The position numbers were made by a program, and so were the translations under genes. The notes below the pieces were generated by a model that saw only the letters and a list, made by a program, of their open reading frames with translations, did no database searches and was not told where the DNA came from. 64,000 nucleotides of DNA, taken from Chrysopilus asiliformis. Lineage: Eukaryota; Arthropoda; Insecta; Diptera; Rhagionidae. How positions within the stretch are numbered: position 1 is the first letter of the stretch; each line of letters opens with the position of its first letter. The stretch is from positions 74,402,188 through 74,466,187 of the forward strand of contig OZ035961.1 in assembly GCA_964034945.1 (NCBI GenBank), in the 5' to 3' direction. This document shows positions 44,305 to 55,451 of the stretch, piece by piece.

Positions 44305-44900
44305 ATATAAAAACTAGCTTGAAAGAACCCGGCGTTGCCCGGGTAGTAATAAATTTTTGAATATGAAAAAATCCTTTTTTTTCAAAAGTATTTTGATGTA
44401 TAGAAAAATTATGCAGTAATTATATTTCAAACAATTTTCTGCTCATATTTTTTTTGGTTTGACGCACTGTTTTCAAGAAAATTGCAAATATTTTTTCCAT
44501 CTGCTTGGGATAAAGGGAATAGAGCGAATTCCCTTATTGCCAGACACTTAAGATTTTTGCATTTATGTTGTAACATATGTTGAACAACCATAAAATAGTT
44601 TCAGAGATAGCTGAGGAGGGGATTGGTCGAAAATTTACCCTGACAGATAACCTATCCAACACTAAAAATTGTATAAAAATCCGTTCTGTAGTTTAGTAGA
44701 TAGCAGGAGAGGGGGCTCGCACCATGTAGAGCGGAGTAGTTTGAGTGGATGAAAATTTCTTTTATGATTGACCTGCCCAACACTGAAAACCGTATTCAAA
44801 TCCCTTCAGTGGTTCAGAAGATAACAGGCGAGGGGGTGAAAGGGGAGCCGATACCGCGACCACACCTAACTATAAATCGTGGTCATGATACATAGTCTAT
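44305..44900 (+). repeat. Unclassified element with CCCGGCGTTGCCCGGG start
   Basis: ACTAGCTTGAAAGAACCCGG then the hairpin CCCGGCGTTGCCCGGG (44329-44344) marks the probable start. Two diverged tandem units (AGTAGATAGCAGGAGAGGGG and AGAAGATAACAGGCGAGGGG) lie at 44640-44830 and are related to 31120-31450. A probable 3' end (GCCGAGTTATGGATAGTCAAAC..TTTTATATATAAAGAT) is at 47547-47625, beyond nested repeats. Similar layouts are widespread in insects, but I cannot name the class. Confidence 0.45.
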
Positions 44901-45012
44901 GTTGGTGCAGTAGTTCTTGAGTTTATACGTTACTCCATCTCACAAATCAAAAAAATTTATAACTATCTCACAAATGTTTCCGCACCCCAATAAGTTTGTT
45001 GCTGCATTCCAG

Positions 45013-46165
45013 ATTGGGGACCTCCACACTATATGTGTATCAAACCATACCAATCGCTGGACACAAAAATGAACTACACCAGGGTGTTTGGAATGACAAA
45101 AGATTTTAATTTTAGCATGTCCGACCGTCTGTCTGCCCGTCTGTCTCTCTGTTGTCTGGCCGTCTATATATCCGTGAATATCATAACTTTCGGAAGGATT
45201 GATCTAGAGATTTGAAATATTTTCAGTTGGGTTTCTCGTAAATGGCAATGCTAAGTTCTTGAACTGGCAAAATCGGACCATTCCCTTCTCCATATAAATG
45301 AAACTTTTTTCGCAATTTTCTCGAAAACGGTGAATCGCATTGACAAATTTATAAAGCTAAAATGTTTTTTATACCCGTATGGTGAAACCAAAGGTTATAT
45401 TAACTTTGCTTTACCGTTTGTAACGCCAAGATCCCGTCATCACACACAAAAATGAATTACACCAGTGTGTTTAGAATGATAAAAAAAATTGAATTTTGCA
45501 TGTCCGTCCGTCTGTCTGTCTGTCTGTCCGTCCGTCTGTCTGTCCGTCTGTCTGTGGCGCGGATTGCGGGCGCACGGATTGAGCTAGAGACTTGAAAGTT
45601 TGCACAGATCCGTTTTTCGTAAAATGCGAGGTTAAGTTCGTTAATGGGCAAAATTGGACCATTAGGGGGGGTACCCCCCATACGAACGAAAACGATTTTT
45701 GCAAATATCTCAAAAACGGTGCATCTTATCAAAAAAGTCCAAGAACAAAAGTTATTTTGAATATGATTCTACATAAAACTCCCATACATCAAAATCCGAT
45801 TGGAATAAATTTTAAAAAATCTTATTGAAAAGTTTTACTTCAAAGAGGAATTTTCATACAATTGTTCGAATTTTGATACGAATATCACCATACGGGTCTC
45901 CAATGATTGCCAGATTGGCAATTATAGCTTTTGTTATGTTTTGAATATGATTTTACATAACTTATCTATACATCAAAATTCAGTTAGACTACCTCTTTCC
46001 CCTCCCCGATACCCATTGAATACTTTTTCCTTATTTTCTCGAAAACGGTGCATCGTATCGAAAAGTTTATAACGACGAAATGTGTTTAGAATATGATTTT
46101 ATACAACTTATCTATCCAGTTGGACCACTCCTACCTCCCTCTCCCATACAAATAGATTTTTTTAA
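45013..46165 (+). repeat. Family B copy split by a family A insertion
   Basis: The left part (to 45364) has CACTATATGTGTATC, CAATCGCTGGACACAAAAAT, a CTGTCTGC tract and AAAACGGTGAATCGCATTGA; the right part resumes at 45943 with GAATATGATTTTACATAACT. The inserted family A copy is 45365-45942. Confidence 0.75.
45365..45942 (+). repeat. Family A element, full-length, inside family B
   Basis: It has both TIRs (ACCCGTATGGTGA near 45373; TCACCATACGGGT near 45885), a short TCTG/TCCG tract at about 45502-45555 and the tail TTTTGTTATGTTTT. It is nearly identical to the 8826 copy except for tract length, so the tract varies between copies. Confidence 0.85.
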
Positions 46166-46169
46166 ATAA

Positions 46170-46900
46170 ACGAATTGGTCGGTGACAAAATACATTATTT
46201 AAATTCGTTCTCTATAAAATGAATAATTTAAATTATCAAATTACACAAAAGCAGTGGATGAATAAAGGAAATTTGTGTTGATGTAAGTCCAGATTCGATG
46301 TGCCGCTAACCTCACTTTTGGAAATCACTATGTTCTGGAAAAAATCACAAAATTCAACACCAATCCATTTACGTTCACGTGGTCACTGAGTAAATTCCTT
46401 GATTCACTTCGTTGTACACAAAATAAAATACTTTCGATGATTTAAAAGTGGGAAAAACAGCGATAATTTGCGCACTTTATCGATAAACAACCGCTTCGCA
46501 TCGATCATCAATGAGGAAAAAGCGAATATATTTCTCAGTTGTCAAACGCGAGTCTGAGAGCGTAACGCCATCTGTTGGCGATAAAATTATTGTGAGGTAC
46601 AAAATTTTCCGTTTTTCAATTCCAAATACAATATTTTCTTCTTCCATACCAAAATCCCATACAAAATGCAATTTTCAATTTTTCCGATATTCCCGTTTTT
46701 CCCCAAAATTTTTCTCGACTTTTCCAACAAAACGAAAAAAGATTCGAGATTTTTGATTTGGAATTACTGAAAGTGCAAACCAGAAAACCGCTCCCCTGAA
46801 AGTATGCAATTTCGGTTTTCCAAGATTTTCCAACTTTTCCGGTAGAAATTTCCAATTTTCGGCTCCGTTGTGTTTTTATATGTTGCAATACGAATCCAAC
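46170..46900. other. Non-coding sequence, no gene recognised
   Basis: Overlapping ORFs on both strands at 46477-46972 are driven by TTTTCC/GGAAAA-rich sequence and share no motif with known proteins. Confidence 0.4.
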
Positions 46901-47546
46901 AAAAAACATAACAAAAGCTATAATTGCCAATCTGGCAACCATAGGAGACCCGTATGGTGATATTCGTATCAAAATTCGAACAGTTGTACCAAAATTTGAG
47001 TAAAACTTTCCAATAAGATTTTTATACCAGTTTTATCAAAATTCCACTATGAAGTCAAACTTTCCAATAAGATTTTTTAAAATTTGTTCCAATCGGATTT
47101 TGATGTATGGGAGTTTTATGTAGAATAATATCCTGAATAACTTTTGTTCTTCGACTTTTTTGATAAGATGCACCGTTTTTGAGATATTCGCAAAAATCGT
47201 TTTCGTTCGTATGGGGGGTACCCCCCCTAATGGTCCATTTTTGCCCATTAACGAACTTAGCCTCGCATTTTACGAAAAACGAATCTGCGCAAAATTTCAA
47301 GTCTCTAGCTCAATCCGTGCGCCTGTAATCCGCGCCACAGACAGACGGACAGACAGACGGACGGACGGACGGACGGACAGACAGACAGACATACAGACAG
47401 ACGGACGGACATGGAAAATTCAATTTTTTTTATCATTCTAAACACACTGGTGTAATTCATTTTTGTGTGTGATGACGGGATCTTGGCGTTACAAACGGTA
47501 AGGCAAAGTTAATATACCCTTTGGTTTCACCATACGGGTATAAAAA
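46901..47546 (-). repeat. Family A element, full-length, reverse orientation
   Basis: The tail (AACATAACAAAAGCTATAAT) starts the block and the TIR ACCATACGGGT (about 47529-47539) ends it, with a GACA/GACG tract at about 47336-47411 between. The stretch around 46990-47050 is rearranged, with a repeated TCCAATAAGATTTTT. Confidence 0.82.
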
Positions 47547-48270
47547 ACCCCATGCAAATCGGATTATATTCAGCCGAGTTATGGATAGTCAAACGGACCA
47601 CGATTCATTTTTATATATAAAGATAATGTGAAATTAAATTTTTGTTGTGATATTATAAAACTTGTTTGAAATTCAGTTCTTATTTGTAATTTTACAAAAT
47701 TGAAGAAGTAGAAGGGCGAACTAGAACGAGCTGGACACGAATTTAGGAATTTCTTTTATTTGCTCGTTGCTTTTCTTTTAGTTTAGTTTTTAACCTTCAA
47801 AAGTACGAATACCTTTCGATTAGTTTCCTGGTTTGAGAAAAAAACATATCAAAAGCTATAATTGCCAATCTGGCAATTATTGAAAACCCGTTAGGTGATA
47901 TGGCATTGTTCGAGGTTTAAGTGATTGGAGAACAGTGATATCAAAATTCCACTTTGAAGTCAAACTTTTCAAAAAGTTTTTGTAAAATTTATTCCAATCG
48001 GATTTTGATGTACTGGAAGATTTATGTAGAATCATATCCTAAATAACTTTTGTTCTTGCACTTTTTTCATAAGATGCAGCGTTTTTGAGATCTTCGCAAA
48101 AAACGTTTTCGTTTTAATTGTCCATTTTTGACCATTAACGAACTTAGCCTTGTATTTTACGAAAAACGAAACTGCGTAAAATTTTAAGTCTCTACCTCAA
48201 TCCGTGCGCTCGCAATCCGCGCCACGGACGGACGGACATGCAAAATTCAATTTTTTTTATCACTCTAAAC

Positions 48271-48871
48271 CAGTGCTCCTTTATTTGCATACGGCACACC
48301 AATTTTTTTTTCTGGAAATCCGAGGCACACCACAAAAGAAAATATAAAAAAAATTTTTGTGTATAAAATATTAATAATGAAAAAATTTAAAAAAAAATCC
48401 TGAAAGAATTATGCTACATTTACACGAATGACAAATTTGTCATTTTTTTCTTGTCATTGTGTTAATTCCCGTGTAAATGGCATAATTTTTGTAATTTTTT
48501 CTGTCAGAAAATGTCAATCTCTCATAAAAGAATGAACTTGTCCATTCTTTTATGCCAGATTGTCATTCGTGCAAACGCAATATTAGTTATGACAACTTTA
48601 GTATTCAACTTTTGTCATAACTAATATTGCGTTTGCACGAATGACAATCTGGCATAAAAGAATGGACAAGTTCATTCTTTTATGAGAGATTGACATTTTC
48701 TGACAGAAAAAATTACAAAAATTATGCCATTTACACGGGAATTAACATAATGACAAGAAAAAAATGACAAATTTGTCATTCGTGTAAATGTAGCATTATT
48801 AAATAGCTTTTTGAAATGTTTACCGCGGCACACCTAATATCATTTCCCGGCACACTGGTTGCGGAGCACTG
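48271..48871. mobile_element. 601-bp non-autonomous hAT element
   Basis: The ends CAGTGCTCC and GGAGCACTG are inverted and flanked by an 8-bp duplication CTCTAAAC (48263-48270 and 48872-48879). An 8-bp duplication with CAGTG ends identifies the hAT superfamily. GGCACAC motifs recur near both ends. It has no transposase; most of the interior is the palindrome 48411-48796. Confidence 0.93.
48411..48796. repeat. Near-perfect palindrome, 185-bp arms, 16-base loop
   Basis: Arm 1 (48411-48595) equals the inverse of arm 2 (48612-48796) with one mismatch found by eye (CATTGTGTTAA against CATTATGTTAA). The loop is CTTTAGTATTCAACTT. The ends ATGCTACATTTACACGAATG may be flanked by TTA, so this is probably a foldback MITE that inserted into the hAT element. 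A transcript would form a 185-bp double-stranded stem. Confidence 0.93.
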
Positions 48872-49243
48872 CTCTAAACGCATTGATGTAATTCATTTTT
48901 GTATGTGAATACGGGATCTTGGCGTTACAAACGGTAAGGCAAATTTAATATACCCTTTGGTTTCACCATACGGGTATAAAAATGCGTGTAGTGAAAGTTA
49001 CTTCAATCCCAATTCCTTTTTTTTGCGATTTACTCCAAAAATTCGAGTATTTCAGTTATCTTATGCATGATAAAAGACAAAAAAATTTCCTATATTTCTG
49101 TCTTTTATTAGAACTGCGTATCTCAACTCCTTATCGAGATATACCATCCTTTAAAAAAATCAGTTTTTTGCTCGAAAAATAGCGATTTTTGTATGTATGA
49201 GATAAATTGAAGAGAATAATATTATCTGTTAAAAACTAACTAA

Positions 49244-49370
49244 GTGCCGTTTGCACCAACAAAATTTAGCAACTTATGTACAACTTAAAAAATTTAAGTC
49301 GAAGAATTTCTACGGTTTAAGTAGGCTAACCACAACTTAATTTTTTAAGAATAATACGCGCAAACGGGCC
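49244..49370. mobile_element. 127-bp MITE with TAA duplication
   Basis: GTGCCGTTTGCACC and the inverse GCGCAAACGGGCC are the ends, flanked by TAA (49241-49243, 49371-49373). The interior repeats ACAACTTAA and TTTAAGT. It has the same length and duplication as 20245-20371, but a different sequence. Confidence 0.7.
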
Positions 49371-50152
49371 TAAATCGGATAATTCGTTCAGAAGTTACAG
49401 GCATATAAAATTTTCAAAATTTTCATTTTCCGTAAATTTTTATCTTCTTACCTCGATCGTTTTTCGTTGGTGATGTTTTTCTATACTTCGAAAAACACTG
49501 AAAAATACGACAATTTTAATCGATAGTATGTTTCAGTGGGAATTTCACCTAATTTGGTTGATATGCTATCATTCGACTACTCGAACATAATTTTCATAAG
49601 CGACACATCACGAAATTACGTCTAGTTTACACAAAATTTGTTAATAAAAAACATGCATTTTCATGAATTTGACAATGCTACATTGGTGCTTGATTATATG
49701 GGACGAATTCCGTTTTTTGTGAGTACGAGTACAAATTACACGATTTTACTTGAAAAAAGAAATTAAAAGTCAAAGAGACCGACAAAATTATCAGATAAGA
49801 CCAATGGATTTTCTCAATTGTCTGGTTTTATTTATGTGTCGTCGCGGCTATATTTGGGTGAAACACACACTTGATGCTTTGTTAAATTCAGGGAATTTTT
49901 TCCATAATGAAGTGTCTACAAATGAGGCTGTAAAACAGCTGTGCAGCACATCGATCTGCCGTGACCGATGGAGTGATCTTGAGATCAATTTCATACACCT
50001 TACTCGGTTTTGCACACCAAGTAAATAAGTGAGAAAAAGGCAGTATCTGCTAGTGGTAATGCATTATCTGCAACAGTTACTAAGGCAGAATATAAATATT
50101 AAATCTCCGTCGATCGACCAAAAAATGTGAAAAGTTCATTGAATTTAAAAAG

Positions 50153-50440
50153 ATGGACGATATGAAAAAGATTGATCGGGATGGTAACTTTCAATGGAGA
50201 AACTCATTGCCGACGAGTTCAATTTCTTGTCAACAAGATAAAATTCCCTTGCCAGCTGAAAAAGAAATTTTGGAAAATAATCAGCTTCGATTCAGACTCA
50301 TGCCCTTTTCAAATTTACAGAAGTAATTCGGGTATAGACTTGCGCGTTGAGACGTCAAGTGGAATCGGACCTGCAAATATTGTAGATGGTAGCAATCCAA
50401 AGATTCATTTCTTAGACCGGTGGGTTTCATGCCACCTGAT
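50153..50440 (+). pseudogene. Possible broken exon, unrecognised protein
   Basis: ATG at 50153 opens 57 coding-like residues (KKIDRDGNFQWRNSLPTSS.., PLPAEKEILENNQLRFRLMP) to a stop at 50324. From about 50322 another frame continues as SNSGIDLRVETSSGIGPANI then VDGSNPKIHFLDR, up to a donor-like CCG GTGGGT near 50420. A one-base shift in the ACAGAAGT region would join them; alternatively TTTACAG is a splice acceptor for the second part. I recognise no family. It may be a host exon with an assembly or real frameshift, or a decayed gene. Confidence 0.3.
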
Positions 50441-50499
50441 TTTCTTCTCGTTTAGTGACCATTTGGTGTGTTTTTTTTTCTCGTTTCTCGTTTAATATC

Positions 50500-51780
50500 A
50501 TGTTATTTGTCGATATTTTTCGGTGCCTTAATTACACTCAATTTATGAACTCAATTGAAATCAGGTTTGAGGCTGATTCGGTTTTACTTACGATCACCAT
50601 CGACTTTCATACGATCGCCATTGTGATTACACAATTTTTTCCATTACGAAATTTACAATCAGGAGATCATTATGCGCCTTAAAAAGACATATTTTTATTG
50701 TTTGTATCTAATAAAAAACTTCACAGGCCATTTAATATCGGTGAATTGAACCGAACTTGAATGGTCAATTTTGACGACTTTCAGTGTTGGCTTTTTGTTC
50801 GTGCTTCTTAACTACATTTTTTAGTGGAACTAAATTTTCAAAGGGACTCAGATATGTCACGGCTTTTCGCAACATTTTACCAAATCTCCATGATTCTACG
50901 TTTCAATGAGACTCGCAAATGCAGATTGGTCCATTTATGTTGAACGATGATGGTGTTTTTCACTTCATTTTAAATTTGTTGGTAATGTCGATTGTCGTTA
51001 AGGAAATCGCAAATTGTGGGAGAAATTTAACTATAAATGGCATATTTTGCTATAGATTTTCAAGAACAGTGTATTCTGTGACTTTTAGATGATAACGATC
51101 GGTTAGTTTAATAAAAGCCCTGACCCAACTGATATTTTTTTTTAATTTTCCCAAATTCAGGGGCAATGGTCAATGCAAAACGACTTTAACGGGATGTCAG
51201 TGCTAAAGTACAATAAAAAGTACACTAGATTGACAATTGTAACGTTTTTTCTAGTTCACGGCTGGTCTAATTGCAGAAATTAAGTTTTATATTTCCCTAA
51301 TTGCCATTTGGATTTCTAAGATGTCATTTATTAAGAGAACTACTGAAGGTGAATAGAACCATAAAATAATTTCAGCTCAATTTCAAAAGATATAAAACGA
51401 TAAATGTTATTTAATGGTATTAATATCCAGTAGCAAATTGCACTAATTTGGTTTTATTTTTGGCAAATATGAAGGGAAACAGTTTAAAAAGTAAACGACT
51501 ATTGTGGCGGATAATTGTTTGAAAACACAGCTTGGATGTAAAGTACAATTAAAAAAGCAATCGAAAGTTTCTCACTTTAGTTTTTAGTATTGTTTTAGTG
51601 TTTTTTTTTATATAGAGACAACTGGAGCTTAGGAGAAAATCCTTTATTGCCGAGCATGACTCTGCGAGATGTTGTCGGAAGACAATATATTAGATGGAAG
51701 GTTAGTATGTAGTTCGCGCGATCAAAGTATTTCTGAAGTTTAACATAAGAAAACTATACAATTGCCAGGGGTTAATCGTA
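50500..51780. other. AT-rich sequence, no gene seen
   Basis: Short ORFs lack motifs; no repeat ends were recognised. Confidence 0.4.
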
Positions 51781-51784
51781 TATG

Positions 51785-52235
51785 ATGACACACAAAATAT
51801 TTTTTTAAAAAAATCCATTTGTATAGAAGAGGGGGAAAGGAATGTTCTAATTAGACTTTGATGCATGGAACGGTTATGTAAAATCATATTCTAAACAGAT
51901 TTTACAGTTTTCGAAAAATAGAAAACAGATTATTCAATTTGTAAGAAGGAGGGGGAAAGAAGTGGCCCAAATGGATTTTTATATATAGACAAGTTATGTA
52001 AAATCATATTCTAAACACATTTCATCTTAATAAATTTTTCAATACGATGCACAGTTTTCGAAAAAGCAGGAAAAAAGTATTCCATTTGCGGGGAAGCAGT
52101 GGTCCGATTGGATTTTGGTGTATGGATAAGTTATGTAAAATCCTATTCTAAACACATTTTATCTATATAAAATTTCAAAAAACTGTTTCGTTTGTATGTG
52201 GGAGGGGGGAAGGAATGGTCCAGTTCTGCCCATTT
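51785..52235 (-). repeat. Family B copies, reverse orientation, partly tandem
   Basis: The block TATGTAAAATCATATTCTAAAC occurs three times (near 51873, 51987 and 52134, the last as AATCCTATTCTAAAC), each with GAGGGGGAAAG or GGGGAAGCAGTGGTCC nearby. This looks like an internally repeated or tandem family B 3' half. Confidence 0.6.
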
Positions 52236-52955
52236 AAAAACTTAGTGAATGGCTAGCACTCCTTTCCAAAATTATGGTGTTCACGGACAGCGGCTTGCTT
52301 TTATTTTGTCTGTGCGTTGGACCTTCGGCTAATGTTGGCCGAAGTCGAAGTTTGACCGGAAGTGTGCATTTTGGCCGAAGATGCACGAAACCGATTATTC
52401 GGTCAGACTCTACTGATATTTTATTTACGATGTCATGAAAAAATGCTAATTTTCAATTAATACAATGATTTTTTTATCAAACTCTAAAAAGTTCATTAAA
52501 AAAAAATGCGGAAAAATTGTGCCACAATCAACGAATCATTATAAATTTCACTTTTTTGTCCAACTAATAATAGTTTTCAGATTATAAGATTACAAATTGC
52601 GTGTCAAATTTCGTCAACTTTTAATAGCCGGACAGCGTGTAGTTTTCGCAAATACATGATAATTGCTATATAATTTAACATTAGTTTTATGATCAACAGA
52701 AACTAATTGGTCTGATGAAAATTTGATTAAGAAATAATAGTTTTCTTTGTTTGCCTAAATTGAAAACCAATAAATCTAAATTTTGGCAGAATTGAGGCGT
52801 AAAATTCGATATTTTTTCAGAAATATTTAGCAATTTGAATGTTTCAAAAAACAAATTAAATATTATGTGATATATGAACTATACGTGATACCAATACTGC
52901 ACCCCTGAACAGTTTACACTACAGTGGAATTGGTTTATAGACACTTATTCACATT

Positions 52956-53609
52956 GGGTGCATCCAACTACCACAGCGGCTCTGGAGCGAAGCTCAGCTA
53001 TCAAAAAAATGCTCAGCTGAGCAGCATTTTGTGTCCTGAATGCACCGCTCATTGATATATGAGCTGTCATTGAAAGAAATTATTGTTCAAGATGGACCGC
53101 GATGTAATTATCTCCGTAATGTTAGAAATTTGTGCTTCTGATACGATAAATCTGGAAGCTATTTCACTTTTGGTTGAAGAGTGTAATACTTCAGTTGAAG
53201 TCGCCCCAATCCGGAATGCGGCACCCGAAAGAAACCGGGATTATTTTGAGGTGACTATGCCGAAGTACACTCCCGAACTCTTTCGCCAACATTTTCCGCA
53301 ACGCCGACTATTTCCATTCCCGTTTGCTCAGCAAGAACTTCCATGAGGCTTCCCGTATTATAAATAACATAAATAACTATAAATATTATAAATAACACCA
53401 TTTATGTATTTTCGTCGTCGTTTTTAGACATGAATTGAGGTTCTGTAATTCTTCATTTGACATTTGCTCAGCTACTGAGCCGAGTTCTTTTACGCTCAGA
53501 AAAAATGTGAGCTGCTCAGTTGAGCCGCTCTGGAGCGATTGCGTTCAGTAACTGAGCACATTTTTCGCTCTAGAGCGATGCTGAGCCGCTCTGGTAGTTG
53601 GATGCACGC
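52956..53609. mobile_element. 654-bp PIF/Harbinger-like element with transposase remnant
   Basis: The left end GGGTGCATCCAACTACCACA and the inverse of the right end (GCGTGCATCCAACTACCAGA) match through GCGGCTC. ATT flanks both sides. GCTCAG/CTGAGC motifs crowd the sub-terminal regions. The interior carries an ORF at 53092. Confidence 0.78.
53092..53346 (+). pseudogene. Probable PIF/Harbinger transposase N-terminal fragment
   Basis: ATG 53092 gives an 84-residue frame with coding-like codon use. After an acidic first half, RNRDYFEVTMPKYTPELFRQ then HF resembles the region before the catalytic domain of HARBI1-like nucleases, where Y-F-E-x-x-x-P-x-Y..F-x-x-H-F is typical. The match fades after HF (PQRRLFPFPF), perhaps from a small frameshift or because this is a deletion end. 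The catalytic domain is absent. The family call rests on this short motif plus the TIR context. Confidence 0.5.
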
Positions 53610-53619
53610 ATTGTGAACT

Positions 53620-54828
53620 ACTTTGGAATCCAAAAAATTCCTTGGTGCATGTAAAATGGTTTAGTTTGTGAACAAAATCTGTGACACAGTAAAAAGTGAG
53701 GCATACGTCTGGTGCATTTCAATCAGAGTTGAGTAATGCTAAAAGACAAGTAGGAGAAATAAGAAAAGCCCGAATAACACTGTATTGTGTTTCCTGAGAG
53801 ATTTCCCCTGCGAAATAATGTCTTTTTTACCTACCTCACCACCTTATATTTGAGAGTTAATTTTGTTTCGAAGTTTTCAAACAGAGTTTTATTATGATGA
53901 GATGTTCCGGGTAGGAACGAAATCTTCAAGCAACCATGGGTAGCAAGGTTCCTTACGAAACGCCTCGTTATAATAAAGTAAGTAATTTTCTTTTCTAACG
54001 TGATCTAAATCGAAAAACCAAAAAAGGAAAAAAAAATACAATACACCTGTTGTCCTCCGTATAAGAAAGGGAAAACTGAAAATAAATGGAAAACATATTT
54101 AACGATGTTGTACAATAACCATTACAAACGCTTCTCATTAATAGAGCGATGAAATTTATGTAATATTTGACATTGAACTTGAAGTCTCTTAAGATAGCAG
54201 TTTTTTGAGTCAAAATTGCAAACAATTTTTCTACCAAATTATTAAAGATGAACAAAAAGCAGATACTTATAAATTATTTAGATGCCAATTTTACGTAGCT
54301 AACTGTTTCAACATAATAAATTTTATGGCATAATATTGTTTGACTTTTATGAAAATCTCATAAATTTTTAATATTTTCCACCTTGGGGTATTATCCGAAT
54401 TTTATTAAACATAAAAATTTCATAGTGTTCACATTAAATTGAGATTAAAAATGGCCAGCTATTGGAGACCGTTCATTGGAGCTTCACGTTTTATATGCAT
54501 ATGGGATGCTAAATTAGCGTCAAGTGGGTGTATCAGCAATGTGTTTGGTATCTGCTCCTCAGGGAAAACAAATTGGGGAGTCTGGTATGGTGTGTTTCGC
54601 TGTTATGTATTAATAGGAAAAGTAATTAAAAATTCCCACCGGAATATTGTATTAACGGGATATTTTGTGGAGTGGGGTAAATTATATGATATGTCGCAGA
54701 CAATAAAGATATTTCATGTTTATGTTCGAAACAGGTCCTTTTGGCGTAAAGATTTCTTGTCAAAGTGTTTAACATAAGACATGGTTATCGAATGAAATTG
54801 GAAGGTAATTTTGTTGAACAACATTATT
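53620..54828. other. AT-rich sequence with one unrecognised ORF
   Basis: An ATG at 54451 opens about 108 residues to 54777 (start ASYWRPFIGASRFICIWDAK) with several W and C residues. There is no known motif and no splice context; it may be chance. The rest is non-coding. Confidence 0.25.
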
Positions 54829-55266
54829 ATACTCTATATGAGAATCATATAGAAGTATATTAGATTTAGTATACCTTTTTGTAAAGCATTAAACCAAACA
54901 TCGGAGACAAAAATTAACTACACCAGGATGTTAGGGATGACAATGATTCTAATTTCCGCATGTCCGTCCATCTGTCTGTCTATCTGTGAATACCGTAACT
55001 TTCGAAAGGATTGAGCTAGTGACTTAACATTTTGTATAGTTACATTTCTAAATGGCTCCCCCATACAAACGATTTTTTACAATTTTTTTTAAAATTGTGA
55101 GTCAAATTGAAACATTTATAAAGGTTAAATGATTTTACATAACCGTTCCATACATCAGAATCCAATCGGACCAATCCTTCCCTCTCTCCAACACAAATGG
55201 ATTTTTTTCATAAAAATGTTATCTGCCCTCATATAGAGTATTTGACGATTGGGCCCTGGCAATTGT

Positions 55267-55426
55267 TATTGGGAGAAATAGGGAACCAGGAATATAATGA
55301 AACGAGTTATCTACTAAAGTAAATGGTTTATTGAATATAAACTGTACAATACTGCGACTGGTTTTGCCAGAGGATATCGATGGACTGGCTGTTGGTTTCG
55401 GGTCGAGTTAGTTCGTTGCTCTAACA
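55267..55426 (-). repeat. Copia 3' LTR
   Basis: It is 160 bp, identical base for base by eye to the LTR at 59740-59899. On the element's strand it lies downstream of the ORF and is preceded by the purine-rich GAGTAGGGG (55427-55435 inverse), the polypurine tract. Confidence 0.95.
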
Positions 55427-55451
55427 CCCCTACTCGAACTAGTGAGACTTA

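Larger units (their letters stand above)
47843..48979 (-). repeat. Family A element, reverse, split by a hAT MITE
   Basis: The first part (47843-48270) runs from the tail to TTTATCACTCTAAAC; the second part resumes at 48872 with CTCTAAACGCATTGATGTAA and ends at the TIR ACCATACGGGTATAAAAA. The hAT insertion duplicated CTCTAAAC. It adjoins a family E copy at 48985-49165. Confidence 0.85.
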
